A stretch of DNA of 64,000 nt from the NCBI RefSeq assembly GCF_003628145.1, contig NZ_RBZV01000003.1, forward strand, positions 124,001 to 188,000, in the 5' to 3' direction. Shown here in pieces: positions 39,545 to 49,149 of the stretch; the stretch's first letter is position 1; every line of letters begins with the position of its first letter. This DNA comes from Trinickia fusca (GTDB lineage Bacteria > Pseudomonadota > Gammaproteobacteria > Burkholderiales > Burkholderiaceae). The notes beneath the pieces were generated by a model. It had not been told where the DNA came from and did no database searches. It saw only the letters and a program-made list of their open reading frames with translations. Made by a program: the position numbers and the translations under genes.

Positions 39545-40729
39545 TCAGCACACGCGTTCGGGCACGGGCGCGGCTTCGTGCTTGCCGCGCACGCCATCCA
39601 GACGCGCGGCCAGCGCCGTAACAACGAGCGCCGCCAGCGAGACGGCCGCCGCCACCCACGGCAGCGCATCGAGACCGAGCCCGTGCGTGAGGGCCAGTCC
39701 GCCGAGCCACGCGCCGGCCGCATTGCCGACGTTGAACGCGCCGATGTTCAGCGTCGAGGCCAGATGCGGTGCATGCCGGGCCTTTTCGACGACGCGCATT
39801 TGCAGCGGCGGCACGGTCGCGAACGCGAAAATGCCCCATACGAACACGGTGACGGCCGCCGCCACGGGCAGATGGCTGGTCTTGGCGAACACGCCCATGA
39901 CGAGCGCGAGCGCGACTAGCATGCCCATCAGCGAAGGCATCAGCGCACGATCGGCGAGCTTGCCGCCCACGACGTTGCCGACCGTGAGCCCCGCGCCGAA
40001 CAGCACGAGGATCAGTGTGACCGCGCGCGGCGAGAAGCCGGTAACCTGCTCGAGGATCGGCGCGATGTAGGTGAACACGACGAACACGCCGCCGAAGCCG
40101 AGCACCGTCATGGCCAGCGCAAGCCAAACCTGCGGCTCCTTGAGCACGCGCACTTCACGCGCGAGACCAACGGGCCCCGAGTCGTGACGATTGGGCACGA
40201 GCGCCGTGACGCCGGCGAACGCGAGCACGCCGAGGCCTGCGACGATCCAGAACGACATGCGCCAGCCGAAGTTCTGTCCGACGAAGGTACCGAATGGCAC
40301 CCCCAGCACATTGGCCAACGTCAGGCCCGTGAACATCAGCGCAATCGCGCTCGCCTGCTTCTCGCGCGGCACGAGCGAGGCCGCGACGACGGCGCCGATG
40401 CCGAAGAACGAGCCGTGCGCAAACGACGTGACGATGCGCGCGATCATCAGCATGCGGTAGTCACCGGCGGCCGCGCACAGCACATTGCCGACGATGAACA
40501 CGGCCATCAAAAGCTGCAGCGCGGCCTTGCGCGGCAGCCGGCTCGTCAGCACGGCGAGTATGGGTGCACCCACCGCGACGCCGAGCGCATAGCCCGACAC
40601 GAGCAGGCCCGCAGAAGGAATGGAGACGGCCAGATCGTGCGCGACCTCGGGTAGCAGGCCCATGATCACGAATTCGGTCGTACCGATGGCAAAGGCGCTC
40701 AACGCGAGCGCGAGCAGGGGAATGGGCAT
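39545..40729 (-). CDS. MFS transporter, DHA1 drug/sugar-efflux type
   Basis: 394-residue 12-helix major facilitator, starting MPIPLLALALSAFAIGTTEF. The N-terminal IGTTEFVIMGLLPEVAHDL and GYALGVAVGAPILAVLTSRLPRK loop (motif A) place it with AraJ/YdhP-like DHA1 exporters. No binding-protein partner, so it is a single-component proton-driven efflux system; the substrate is unknown. The ATG at 40729 begins at this conserved start; the frame is open further upstream but into the divergent control region. It is paired divergently with a LysR regulator. Confidence 0.9.
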   Translation of the reverse strand: MPIPLLALALSAFAIGTTEFVIMGLLPEVAHDLAVSIPSAGLLVSGYALGVAVGAPILAVLTSRLPRKAALQLLMAVFIVGNVLCAAAGDYRMLMIARIVTSFAHGSFFGIGAVVAASLVPREKQASAIALMFTGLTLANVLGVPFGTFVGQNFGWRMSFWIVAGLGVLAFAGVTALVPNRHDSGPVGLAREVRVLKEPQVWLALAMTVLGFGGVFVVFTYIAPILEQVTGFSPRAVTLILVLFGAGLTVGNVVGGKLADRALMPSLMGMLVALALVMGVFAKTSHLPVAAAVTVFVWGIFAFATVPPLQMRVVEKARHAPHLASTLNIGAFNVGNAAGAWLGGLALTHGLGLDALPWVAAAVSLAALVVTALAARLDGVRGKHEAAPVPERVC

Positions 40730-40819
40730 GGATGCGGTCCGATACGAGGAGATGGAGACGGGGACAGGAGACCGCCGTATTCTCGCGACGCTGCGCCGAT
40801 TTGATAATTGGCCTATCGT

Positions 40820-40850
40820 TTGAATCATTTTCAATTGAAATCGAATAAAC
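40820..40850. promoter_or_regulatory. Nested dyad between MFS and LysR genes
   Basis: A perfect 12-bp palindrome TTTCAATTGAAA at 40829-40840 is enclosed by outer arms ATCGTTT and AAACGAT about 25 bp apart. The patch is AT-rich against GC-rich flanks and lies immediately before the LysR start codon and upstream of the MFS gene. Location and form fit a LysR operator, inferred only. Confidence 0.55.
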
Positions 40851-40851
40851 G

Positions 40852-41835
40852 ATGGACAGACTCGGCGACATCCGGCTTTTCGTCGAAGCCGCCCGCCTGG
40901 GAGGCATCTCCGCGGCGGGCCGCAAGCTAGGTGTGACACCGGCTGCGGCCAGTGCGCGCCTCGCCAAGCTCGAAGCGGCGCTCGCCACGCGCTTGTTCGA
41001 GCGCACGACGCGCCAGCTGCGGCTCACCGACGAGGGGCGCCTGTACCTGCGCCACTGCATGCAGGCCCTGCAAGCGCTCGACGATGCCGACGCGGCCTTG
41101 CAGGCGGGCCGCAACGTCGTGAGCGGCAAGATCCGCATCTCGACCACGTCGGATTTCGGCCGCAATCTGCTGATGGCGTGGCTCGACGAATTCAACGCGC
41201 TGCACCCTGACGTCACGTTCGCGCTGTCGCTATCGGATTCGGTTTCGGACTTGCTCAATGACGATCTGGACCTTGCGATCCGCTTCGGCGCGCCGCGCGA
41301 AGACTGTTCACTGGTCGCGCGTCGGCTCGCATCGAACCGGCGCGTGCTCGTCGCTTCGCCCGACTACCTGGCCCGCCACGGCAGGCCGACCTCGCCGGCC
41401 GATCTGGCGCGCTTTGACTGCATCGTGCTCGTCATCGCGTCGGGGCCGCTCAACGAATGGCGCTTCGTGCGCGGCGACGAAACGGAGCAGTACACGGTGC
41501 CGCTCGAGCGCTCGCGCGAGACGAATGACGGGGCCGTCACGCGCACGTGGGCCATCGACGGCTATGGCATCGTGTTGAAGTCCTTGTGGGATATCGACGC
41601 CGATCTGCGGACGGGCAGGCTTCAGGTGGTGCTGCCCGAGTGGCGCTATGCGCCCGATTCGCCGCTGCACGCCCTGTTTCACCGCAATCGCTATCGGCCG
41701 CCACGCGTGCGCGCGCTGCTCGACTTTCTGATCGAGCGGTTCGCGTGCGTCGAGCGCGACTGGGCAGGGCTGCCCGGCATCGACGCGGCCGCGGGCGGGC
41801 CGCCCGCGGCGCCCGGAAAAGCCGAGCGGCTATAA
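40852..41835 (+). CDS. LysR-family transcriptional regulator
   Basis: 327 residues: an N-terminal winged HTH ([20 protein letters not shown], then [20 protein letters not shown]) and a C-terminal effector-binding domain ([28 protein letters not shown]). It is divergent from the MFS exporter gene with a nested dyad between them, the standard layout for a regulator and its target. The last 20 residues are Pro/Gly/Ala-rich. The effector is unknown. Its stop codon overlaps a TATAAT hexamer likely serving miaB. Confidence 0.9.
   Translation: MDRLGDIRLFVEAARLGGISAAGRKLGVTPAAASARLAKLEAALATRLFERTTRQLRLTDEGRLYLRHCMQALQALDDADAALQAGRNVVSGKIRISTTSDFGRNLLMAWLDEFNALHPDVTFALSLSDSVSDLLNDDLDLAIRFGAPREDCSLVARRLASNRRVLVASPDYLARHGRPTSPADLARFDCIVLVIASGPLNEWRFVRGDETEQYTVPLERSRETNDGAVTRTWAIDGYGIVLKSLWDIDADLRTGRLQVVLPEWRYAPDSPLHALFHRNRYRPPRVRALLDFLIERFACVERDWAGLPGIDAAAGGPPAAPGKAERL
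41788..41810 (+). terminator. GC-rich hairpin at the end of the LysR gene
   Basis: A perfect 10-bp stem (GCCGCGGGCG/CGCCCGCGGC) with a GGC loop, inside the last codons of the LysR gene, about 25 bp before its stop. It could attenuate or protect the 3' end before miaB. No T-run follows. Confidence 0.4.
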
Positions 41836-41836
41836 T
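41831..41836 (+). promoter_or_regulatory. miaB: Candidate -10 box for miaB
   Basis: A perfect TATAAT hexamer in a short AT-rich patch, 51 bp before the miaB start and overlapping the stop of the LysR gene. There is no good -35 at 17 bp spacing. A sigma-70 promoter for the miaB operon is likely but unproven. Confidence 0.4.
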
Positions 41837-41887
41837 ATTCATTTCCCCCTAACGCCCCCAGGTCAACCACTGCGAACGGCGAGTTTC

Positions 41888-43234
41888 ATGATCAAGAAAG
41901 TGTATGTAAAGACCTTCGGCTGCCAGATGAACGAGTACGACTCCGACAAAATGGTCGACGTGCTCGGTGCCGCCCAAGGTCTCGTCAAGACCGACTCCCC
42001 CGAAGACGCGGATGTCATCCTCTTCAACACCTGCTCCGTACGCGAAAAGGCGCAGGAAAAGGTCTTCTCCGACCTCGGCCGCGTACGCGAGCTCAAGGAA
42101 GCGCGCCCCGATCTCGTGATCGGCGTGGGCGGCTGCGTGGCGAGCCAGGAAGGCGCGTCGATCGTTGCGCGTGCCCCGTACGTCGACCTGGTGTTCGGTC
42201 CGCAGACGCTGCACCGCCTGCCGCAGATGATCGAAGCGCGCCGCACGAGCGGCCGTCCGCAAGTCGACATCACGTTCCCCGAGATCGAGAAGTTCGACCA
42301 TCTGCCGCCCGCGCGTGTCGAAGGCCCGAGCGCGTTCGTCTCGATCATGGAAGGCTGCAGCAAATACTGCAGCTACTGCGTCGTGCCGTACACGCGCGGC
42401 GAGGAGGTCTCGCGCCCGCTCGACGACGTGCTGACCGAGATCGCGGGCCTGGCCGACCAGGGCGTGCGCGAAGTCACGCTGCTGGGCCAGAACGTGAACG
42501 CGTATCTCGGCGCGCTGACGGCCGGCTCGTCCGAGATCGCCGATTTCGCGACGCTGATCGAATACGTGGCCGAGATTCCCGGCATCGAACGCATCCGCTA
42601 TACGACGTCGCATCCGAAGGAATTCACGCAGCGCCTCATCGATACCTACGCGAAGGTCGACAAGCTCGTCTCGCATCTGCACTTGCCTGTGCAGCACGGC
42701 TCGGACCGCATCCTGATGGCGATGAAGCGCGGCTATACGGTGCTCGAATACAAGTCGGTGATCCGCCGGCTGCGCGCGATTCGTCCCGACCTGTCCCTGT
42801 CGACCGACATCATCGTCGGCTTCCCGGGCGAAACCGACGCCGACTTCGACATGACGATGAAGCTCGTCGACGAGATGAGCTACGACACGAGCTTTTCGTT
42901 CATCTACAGTCCGCGTCCCGGCACGCCGGCCGCGAACCTGCACGACGACACGCCGCGCGAAGTCAAATTGAAGCGCCTGCAGCACCTGCAGGCCACGATC
43001 GATGCGAACGTCGTGCGCATCAGCGAGTCGATGGTCGGCAACGTCGAGCGCATTCTCGTCGAGGGCCCGTCGCGCAAGGACCCGAGCGAGCTCGCGGGCC
43101 GCACCGCGAACAATCGTGTCGTCAACTTCCCGGCGCCCGTCGCCTCGCATGCGCGCCTGATCGGTCAGATGATCGACGTGCGCATCAACCACGCCTACCC
43201 GCATTCGCTGCGCGGCGAGCTCGTGCTTGCCTAA
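41888..43234 (+). CDS. miaB: tRNA-2-methylthio-N6-dimethylallyladenosine synthase
   Basis: 448-residue radical-SAM methylthiotransferase that modifies i6A37 of tRNAs. The N-terminal UPF0004 domain has three cluster cysteines: C12 ([10 protein letters not shown]), C49 (NTCSVREKA) and C83 (GGCVASQE). The radical-SAM cluster CSKYCSYC supplies C157, C161 and C164. A C-terminal TRAM domain follows. The ATG at 41888 is apt. It heads a tight operon with phoH, ybeY and the chaC-like gene (gaps 1, 6 and 2 nt). Confidence 0.97.
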   Translation: MIKKVYVKTFGCQMNEYDSDKMVDVLGAAQGLVKTDSPEDADVILFNTCSVREKAQEKVFSDLGRVRELKEARPDLVIGVGGCVASQEGASIVARAPYVDLVFGPQTLHRLPQMIEARRTSGRPQVDITFPEIEKFDHLPPARVEGPSAFVSIMEGCSKYCSYCVVPYTRGEEVSRPLDDVLTEIAGLADQGVREVTLLGQNVNAYLGALTAGSSEIADFATLIEYVAEIPGIERIRYTTSHPKEFTQRLIDTYAKVDKLVSHLHLPVQHGSDRILMAMKRGYTVLEYKSVIRRLRAIRPDLSLSTDIIVGFPGETDADFDMTMKLVDEMSYDTSFSFIYSPRPGTPAANLHDDTPREVKLKRLQHLQATIDANVVRISESMVGNVERILVEGPSRKDPSELAGRTANNRVVNFPAPVASHARLIGQMIDVRINHAYPHSLRGELVLA

Positions 43235-43235
43235 C

Positions 43236-44339
43236 ATGCGGATCTCTGAGCCTAAGGATCGTTCGTTCGCCTTGAAGACCGCCCAGCCTCTGGAATTCAC
43301 CGCACCGCGCGACGACAACGCGCGTCTTGCCAACCTGTGTGGGCCGCTCGACGAAAACCTGCGGCAAATCGAGCAAGCCCTCGACGTGACGCTGCAACGG
43401 CGCGGCCATCGCATCGCGATCCGCGGCCGGGGCGCCAAGCTCGCACTAGGCGCGCTCGAGACGTTCTACAACCGCGCGCGCGAGCCACTGTCGGTCGACG
43501 ACATCCAGCTCGCGCTCGTCGAGACGCGCCACCCGGGCCATCGCGGCAAGGCCGACAACGATGGCGAACTCGAAGCGCCCACGCGCTATGACCCGGACCA
43601 TCCGTTCGACGAGCCGGCCCGCCTCGACGACGAAAGCGTCGAAGAGCAGCTCGGGCCGAAGCTCTACACGCGCCGCGCCGATTTGCGCGGCCGCACGCCC
43701 GCGCAGCGCGACTATCTGAAGCAAATCCTGTCGCATGACGTGACGTTCGGCGTCGGCCCGGCCGGGACCGGCAAGACGTACCTAGCCGTCGCCTGCGCCG
43801 TCGACGCGCTCGAGCGCGACCAGGTCAAGCGCATCGTGCTGACACGCCCGGCCGTCGAAGCGGGCGAGCGCCTCGGTTTTCTGCCCGGCGATCTCGCGCA
43901 AAAGGTCGACCCGTACCTGCGGCCGCTTTATGACGCGCTGTACGACCTGCTCGGCTTCGACAAGACGGCCAAGATGTTCGAGCGTCAGATGATCGAGATC
44001 GCGCCGCTCGCTTACATGCGTGGACGCACGCTCAATCATGCCTTCATCATCCTCGACGAAGCGCAGAACACCACGCCCGAGCAAATGAAGATGTTCCTCA
44101 CGCGGATCGGCTTCGGCTCGAAGGCGGTAGTGACCGGCGATACGACACAGGTCGACCTGCCGCGCGGCGCCAAGAGCGGGCTCATCGAAGCGCAGCAGGT
44201 GCTCGCGAACGTACGTGGCATCGCGCTCACGCGCTTTACGAGTGCCGACGTCGTGCGTCACCCGCTCGTCGCGCGCATCGTCGAGGCCTACGACAAACAT
44301 GCCAAGCATGACGACGTGCCTCGATTGGAAGGGCGCTGA
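43236..44339 (+). CDS. PhoH-like ATPase (PhoL/YbeZ)
   Basis: 367-residue PhoH-family NTPase. The central P-loop is GPAGTGKTYLAVACAV, with Walker B IILDEAQNTT, and VVTGDTTQVDLPRG. The N-terminal about 130 residues are the PhoH-specific domain. It starts one base after the miaB stop; an ATG is used here although no Shine-Dalgarno is seen (translational coupling is likely). It partners with YbeY, encoded 6 nt downstream, in ribosome and RNA maturation in other bacteria. Confidence 0.94.
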   Translation: MRISEPKDRSFALKTAQPLEFTAPRDDNARLANLCGPLDENLRQIEQALDVTLQRRGHRIAIRGRGAKLALGALETFYNRAREPLSVDDIQLALVETRHPGHRGKADNDGELEAPTRYDPDHPFDEPARLDDESVEEQLGPKLYTRRADLRGRTPAQRDYLKQILSHDVTFGVGPAGTGKTYLAVACAVDALERDQVKRIVLTRPAVEAGERLGFLPGDLAQKVDPYLRPLYDALYDLLGFDKTAKMFERQMIEIAPLAYMRGRTLNHAFIILDEAQNTTPEQMKMFLTRIGFGSKAVVTGDTTQVDLPRGAKSGLIEAQQVLANVRGIALTRFTSADVVRHPLVARIVEAYDKHAKHDDVPRLEGR

Positions 44340-44345
44340 CGCCGC

Positions 44346-44819
44346 ATGAGCCACCCGCCCAAACTGACGCTGTCGCTGCAATTTCCCGCGTCCAAGGCCT
44401 ATCCCGAGCACAAGGCCCTGCTCACGCGCGCACGCGTGGGCAACTGGATCAAGGCCGCGCTGTTCGCCGACGGCGAGCTGACCGTGCGCTTCGTCGACGC
44501 CGACGAAGGCCGCACGCTCAACCGCACGTATCGCGGCAAGGACTACGCGACGAACGTGCTGACGTTCGCCTATGCCGAGCACGAAGACGATCCGGTCTCC
44601 GGCGATCTGATCATCTGCTGCCCCGTCATCGAGCAAGAAGCGGCCGAGCAAGGCAAACCGCTCGAGGCACACTATGCGCACATGATCGTGCACGGCACGC
44701 TGCACGCCCAGGGCTACGACCACGAGGTCGACGACGAAGCGCAGGAGATGGAGGCGCTCGAAACCGACATCCTCGGCCGCCTCGGCTTTGCCGATCCCTA
44801 CGCGGACCGCGATCGCTGA
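44346..44819 (+). CDS. ybeY: Endoribonuclease YbeY, rRNA maturation factor
   Basis: 157-residue YbeY/UPF0054 metalloprotein. The zinc-binding signature is [11 protein letters not shown], with the three His ligands. The N-terminal [16 protein letters not shown] and the [14 protein letters not shown] blocks complete the fold. It is a single-strand-specific endoribonuclease involved in 16S rRNA 3' maturation and quality control. The neighbours phoH (upstream) and corC/lnt (further downstream) are the conserved proteobacterial set, interrupted here by the chaC-like and DUF4337 genes. Confidence 0.96.
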   Translation: MSHPPKLTLSLQFPASKAYPEHKALLTRARVGNWIKAALFADGELTVRFVDADEGRTLNRTYRGKDYATNVLTFAYAEHEDDPVSGDLIICCPVIEQEAAEQGKPLEAHYAHMIVHGTLHAQGYDHEVDDEAQEMEALETDILGRLGFADPYADRDR

Positions 44820-44821
44820 CG

Positions 44822-45499
44822 ATGGCCCGCGCGAGCGCCTCTACTCCGCTTGTCGACTCCGACGGTTGCGAGGACCTCGCACCCTTGCCGCGCCCATACC
44901 CGCCCTCGCTCGGCGAAGCGCGGCTGCTCTCCGATGGAGAGCTTGCGGCCTCACTGGCCTGCATGCTGAAGGACTGGGACGGAGCAAGCGATCTGTGGCT
45001 GTTCGGCTATGGCTCGCTGATCTGGAACCCCGGCATGCCGACAGCCGAAAGCGTGCGCGCATGCGTGCGCGGTTATCACCGCGGCTTATATCTGTGGTCA
45101 CGCGTGAACCGCGGCACGCCCGAGCAGCCCGGCCTCGTGCTGGCCCTCGATCGCGGCGGCTCGTGCACGGGCATCGCGTTCCGGCTAGCCGGCGCGACGG
45201 CCATGCCACACCTCGAAGCGCTGTGGCTGCGCGAAATGGCAATGGGCTCGTACCGGCCCGCCTGGCTGCCGTGCCTGCTTGCCGATGGCCGGCGCGTGCC
45301 GGCACTGGCCTTCGTGATGCGCCGCGACGTCCCTACCTACACCGGCAAGCTGCCCGATGCGATCGTGAAGACCGTCTTTGGCTGTGCGCGCGGACGCTAT
45401 GGCACGACACTCGACTACGTGAGCCGCACCGTCGAAGCGCTGCGCGCGAGCGGCATGCCCGACCGCGCACTCGAAGCACTGCTCAAGCGGTGCGTCTAG
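44822..45499 (+). CDS. ChaC-like gamma-glutamylcyclotransferase
   Basis: 225-residue ChaC-family protein. The nucleotide-like motif LWLFGYGSLIWNPGM is the family hallmark (YGSL), and the catalytic-Glu region is LWLREMAMGSY. It should act on glutathione, releasing 5-oxoproline and Cys-Gly in the cytoplasm. It starts 2 nt after the ybeY stop. It is not part of the usual ybeY-corC operon, so it looks inserted. Glutathione turnover is inferred from the family. Confidence 0.93.
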   Translation: MARASASTPLVDSDGCEDLAPLPRPYPPSLGEARLLSDGELAASLACMLKDWDGASDLWLFGYGSLIWNPGMPTAESVRACVRGYHRGLYLWSRVNRGTPEQPGLVLALDRGGSCTGIAFRLAGATAMPHLEALWLREMAMGSYRPAWLPCLLADGRRVPALAFVMRRDVPTYTGKLPDAIVKTVFGCARGRYGTTLDYVSRTVEALRASGMPDRALEALLKRCV

Positions 45500-45527
45500 C
45501 GCTCAGCGGGCGCACGAAGCGCGGTAG

Positions 45528-46118
45528 TCAGATACCGAAGAACGCGGCCCCGCCGACGAGCACGCCAAAGCCCGCGACGCCGAGCGCGGCGCCGAGCAGC
45601 CAGCGGCGGCGCGTGAGCAGCGTGATCGCCGCAAGCGAGATCGCGATTTGCGTGAGCGTCGTGGCCTGCGCCCAGCGGTGGTGCATGTGCAGTTGCCGCT
45701 CGCTGGCCTCATCGGCTTCGGTCACGGCCTTCTCGAGCGACTCTGCCTGGGTGCGGATCGCCGTTTTCTGCTGCTGATACTTGGCGATGTCGGCGTTGAA
45801 TTTGGCGATGCCTTTCGGGTCGCTTGCGACGAGCGCGGCGCCGAGCTCGGCCAGGTTCTGCTTCTCGCCCTTGGCCTGGTAGTAGCTCCACTGATTGGCT
45901 GCCTCGGTCTTGCGAATGGCTGCCTCGTTCTTGTAAAACAGCGCGAGCCCTTCGGTGGAACCGCCCTGGTACGAAAAAATGGCGCCAATCGTTGCCAGCA
46001 CGGCCGTCATGACAGCCACACGGCCCGCGAACGAATCTTGCGTGCCATGGTGAGCACCATGCCCGGCATCTTCGACCGCTTCTTCGTGCGGTCCACGCAC
46101 TTCGAACTCTTCCGACAT
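45528..46118 (-). CDS. DUF4337-type membrane protein
   Basis: 196 residues with two or three hydrophobic segments: one near RVAVMTAVLATIGAIFSYQG and a pair at the C-terminus (TTLTQIAISLAAITLL, LLGAALGVAGFGVLVGGAAFF). Between them lies an approximately 90-residue charged helical stretch (KAVTEADEASERQLHMHHRWAQ) likely to form a coiled coil. The family is of unknown function. AAGGAA precedes the ATG at 46118. It is on the opposite strand between chaC and corC, breaking the operon. Confidence 0.85.
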   Translation of the reverse strand: MSEEFEVRGPHEEAVEDAGHGAHHGTQDSFAGRVAVMTAVLATIGAIFSYQGGSTEGLALFYKNEAAIRKTEAANQWSYYQAKGEKQNLAELGAALVASDPKGIAKFNADIAKYQQQKTAIRTQAESLEKAVTEADEASERQLHMHHRWAQATTLTQIAISLAAITLLTRRRWLLGAALGVAGFGVLVGGAAFFGI

Positions 46119-46289
46119 ATTTCCTTCGCGCAATCAGGGTAGAAAAGAATGGTGAGACTTGGCACGCCGATCAAATGGCCGCCTGCAGCGCGACTTTAGC
46201 AGCTGACACGGCGAAAATGGCAGTTGGCGTGCCTGGTGTATCCTTAACTCTCCGCTTACCACGCGCCCGGTCGTCTCGGGCGCAACACC

Positions 46290-47183
46290 ATGAACGAACC
46301 CTATCCCAGTCGACGCCATACCGACAAACCGCACGAAAAACGCTCCTTGCTCGAGCGTCTGACCGATCTCATCTCGCCTGAGCCCGAATCGCGCAGCGAA
46401 TTGCTCGAAATCCTCCAGGATGCGCACGAGCGCAATCTCATCGACGCCGATTCGCTGTCGATGATCGAGGGCGTGTTCCAGGTCTCCGATCTCTGCGCGC
46501 GCGACATCATGATCCCGCGCGCCCAGATGGACGCCATCAACATCGAGCAGAGCCCCGCTGAATTCATCCCGTTCGTGCTCGAAAAAGCACACTCGCGCTA
46601 CCCCGTCTACGAAGGCAACCGCGACAACATCATCGGCGTGTTGCTCGCCAAGGACCTGCTGCGCTACTACGCGGAAGAGGAATTCGACGTGCGCGGCATG
46701 CTGCGGCCCGCGGTGTTCATCCCGGAGGCCAAGCGCCTGAACGTGCTGCTGCACGACTTTCGCGTGAACCGCAACCACATCGCGATCGTCGTCGACGAAT
46801 ACGGCGGCGTGGCGGGGCTCATCACGATCGAGGATGTGCTCGAGCAGATCGTCGGCGACATCGAGGACGAATACGACTTCGACGAAGAAGCCGACAACAT
46901 CATCCCCTCGCCCGACGGCCGCTACCGTGTGCGCGCCCTCACCGAGATCGAACAGTTCAACGAGACGTTCGGCACCCATTACTCCGACGAGGAAGTCGAT
47001 ACGATCGGCGGGCTCGTCACGCACCATTTCGGCCGCGTCCCGCACCGCGGCGAGCGCGTACGCATCGACGACCTGATCTTCGAGGTGCTGCGCGCCGATG
47101 CCCGGCAGATCCACATGCTGCTCGTGCGGCGCGACCCGCTCGCGGGCCAGCGCGAACGCGAAGCGCAACACGTACAGACCTGA
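46290..47183 (+). CDS. corC: CorC/HlyC-type CBS-domain protein (YbeX)
   Basis: 297 residues with two CBS domains (from about residue 70 to 190, including IMIPRAQMDAIN and VNRNHIAIVVDEYGGVAGLITIEDVLEQIVGDIEDEYD) and a C-terminal CorC/HlyC transporter-associated domain (YRVRALTEIEQFNETFGTHY onward). Cytoplasmic, no membrane domain. Known homologues affect Mg and Co efflux and ribosome metabolism. It precedes lnt by 88 bp, the conserved order corC-lnt. Its ribosome-binding site is weak. Confidence 0.94.
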   Translation: MNEPYPSRRHTDKPHEKRSLLERLTDLISPEPESRSELLEILQDAHERNLIDADSLSMIEGVFQVSDLCARDIMIPRAQMDAINIEQSPAEFIPFVLEKAHSRYPVYEGNRDNIIGVLLAKDLLRYYAEEEFDVRGMLRPAVFIPEAKRLNVLLHDFRVNRNHIAIVVDEYGGVAGLITIEDVLEQIVGDIEDEYDFDEEADNIIPSPDGRYRVRALTEIEQFNETFGTHYSDEEVDTIGGLVTHHFGRVPHRGERVRIDDLIFEVLRADARQIHMLLVRRDPLAGQREREAQHVQT

Positions 47184-47271
47184 CCGCAGCGCCAGCAGGT
47201 GCCGGCGCGCTTTGGCACGCGCCCGGCCCTTCGATGCCTGAACCGCCACCGCCGAACACCCTACAACGTCG

Positions 47272-48936
47272 ATGTCCACCCGTCTGCGCGAAAGCGTCCC
47301 TCCCTCCCCACCCGACGCCGTCGTCGTGAGCCGGACGCTGCCGCGCTGGCATTACCTCGCCGCGTTGGCCGCCGGCGCGGCCAACACGTTGTCGTTCGCG
47401 CCGACCCCGCACGGCGGCTGGCTCGAAATCGCGGTCTTCGTCTTCCTCTATGCGTGGCTCACGCGCACGACCGGCTGGAAAAGCGCCGCGCTCACAGGCG
47501 GTGCGTTCGGCTTCGGCAATTTCGTGACCGGCGTCTGGTGGCTCTATGTCAGCATGCACGACTACGGCGGCATGGCCGCGCCGCTGGCGCTTGCCGCGCT
47601 CGTGCTGTTTTCGCTCTACCTCGCGCTGTATCCGGCCTTCTCGGCGGGGCTCTGGTCGTTTTGCGCGGGCCATGCCGGCAATGGCAAGCATGACGTGCGC
47701 CCATTCGCGCCGACCTGGCACGGCGCGCTTGCATTCGCGAGCGCCTGGGCGCTCGGCGAATGGCTGCGCGGCACCGTGTTCACGGGCTTTCCGTGGCTCG
47801 CTAGCGGCTATGCGCAAGCGGACGGCCCGTTCGCGGGCTTTGCGCCGCTCGTCGGCACGTACGGCATCGGCTGGGTGCTCGCGCTCGTCGCGGCGCTGCT
47901 CGTGCAAGCGCTGCACTCCACTGCACGACGCAGTGGGCCGCGCCGCGTAGGGGCCGGCACGGCCATGCCGGTCGTGCTCGCACTGGCGCTGATGGCGGCC
48001 GGCTTGCTGCTGCCCCGTGTGACGTGGACGCTACCGGCCAACGCGCCGCTGACCGTGCGCATCCTGCAAGGCAACGTGAAGCAGGAGATGAAGTTCGACG
48101 AAGCCGGCGTGCGTGACGCCCTCGCGCTGTACCAGAAGATGATCACCGAGAAGCCGGCCGATCTCGTCGTCACGCCCGAAACCGCCATTCCGATGCTGCC
48201 CGAACAGTTTCCCGAACCGTTCGCGCACGCGCTGCGTACGTTTGCCGACACGACGGGCACCTCGATGCTGCTCGGCGCGTTCGGCGCCACGCTGGGCGAG
48301 GGCGGCCAATACACGGACGAAACCAACAGCCTGTACGGCGTGACGCCGGACACGGCGGGGCTCTACCGCTACGACAAGCACCATCTCGTGCCGTTCGGCG
48401 AATTCGTGCCGTGGGGCTTTCACTGGTTCGTGCAGCTCATGAACATCCCGCTCGGCGACCTCGCGCGCGGCACGCCCGTGCAGAAGGCATTCGTCGTGCA
48501 CAACCAGCCCGTGGCCGTCGACATCTGCTACGAGGACATCTTCGGCGAGGAGATCGCGCGTACGCTGCGCGACGCGGCAGTCCCCGCTGGCGTGCTGATC
48601 AACACGTCGAATCTGGCCTGGTTCGGCAATACGATCGCGCTCGATCAGCATCTGCAGATGGCCCGCATGCGCACGCTCGAAACGGGCCGCCCGATGCTGG
48701 CCGCCACGAACACGGGCGCGACGGCGGCCATCGATGCACACGGCCGCGTCATCGCGCGCCTGCCGGCATTTACGGTCGGCTCGCTCGACGTCGCGATCCA
48801 GGGCACGGCCGGCCTCACGCCGTATATCACGAGCGGCAACAACACCGTACTGGCCGTCTCGCTGATCCTGCTGGCGTTCGGCTTCGCGTTCGGGCCGGCA
48901 CGTAGCAAAGCGCGTCGGAAAGACGATCGACGCTGA
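47272..48936 (+). CDS. lnt: Apolipoprotein N-acyltransferase
   Basis: 554-residue inner-membrane enzyme that adds the third acyl chain to lipoproteins. The N-terminal half has about seven membrane helices, and the C-terminal nitrilase domain carries the Glu-Lys-Cys triad: E303 in VVTPETAIPML, K369 in YDKHHLVPFGE and C419 in DICYEDIFGEE. The spacing fits E. coli Lnt (267/335/387). Length is somewhat above average because of N- and C-terminal extensions. It follows corC as in most betaproteobacteria. Confidence 0.95.
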   Translation: MSTRLRESVPPSPPDAVVVSRTLPRWHYLAALAAGAANTLSFAPTPHGGWLEIAVFVFLYAWLTRTTGWKSAALTGGAFGFGNFVTGVWWLYVSMHDYGGMAAPLALAALVLFSLYLALYPAFSAGLWSFCAGHAGNGKHDVRPFAPTWHGALAFASAWALGEWLRGTVFTGFPWLASGYAQADGPFAGFAPLVGTYGIGWVLALVAALLVQALHSTARRSGPRRVGAGTAMPVVLALALMAAGLLLPRVTWTLPANAPLTVRILQGNVKQEMKFDEAGVRDALALYQKMITEKPADLVVTPETAIPMLPEQFPEPFAHALRTFADTTGTSMLLGAFGATLGEGGQYTDETNSLYGVTPDTAGLYRYDKHHLVPFGEFVPWGFHWFVQLMNIPLGDLARGTPVQKAFVVHNQPVAVDICYEDIFGEEIARTLRDAAVPAGVLINTSNLAWFGNTIALDQHLQMARMRTLETGRPMLAATNTGATAAIDAHGRVIARLPAFTVGSLDVAIQGTAGLTPYITSGNNTVLAVSLILLAFGFAFGPARSKARRKDDRR

Positions 48937-49149
48937 TCCGATATGCGCCGCTTGCTGGCAGCGATGCAGCGAAGTTAGCAAGCGGTCTGCAATCCGGTAA
49001 AATTCCTCGTTTTAGCACCGGGCTGCTCGGTGCGTCCGGTCGGCCCGCGCTCGTGCAGACCAGCTGCGCAGGGGCCACGCGCCCAGCGCATCGTCCCACG
49101 TGCGGCCCGCAAACCGGCCCATCCGCCGCCTCGCCTCAAAAGGCACGAC

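Noticed and set aside
49030-49149. Upstream extension of glyQ in frame
   Set aside because: The 40 extra residues are Pro, Arg and Ala rich with no family match; glyQ begins at the conserved [12 protein letters not shown].
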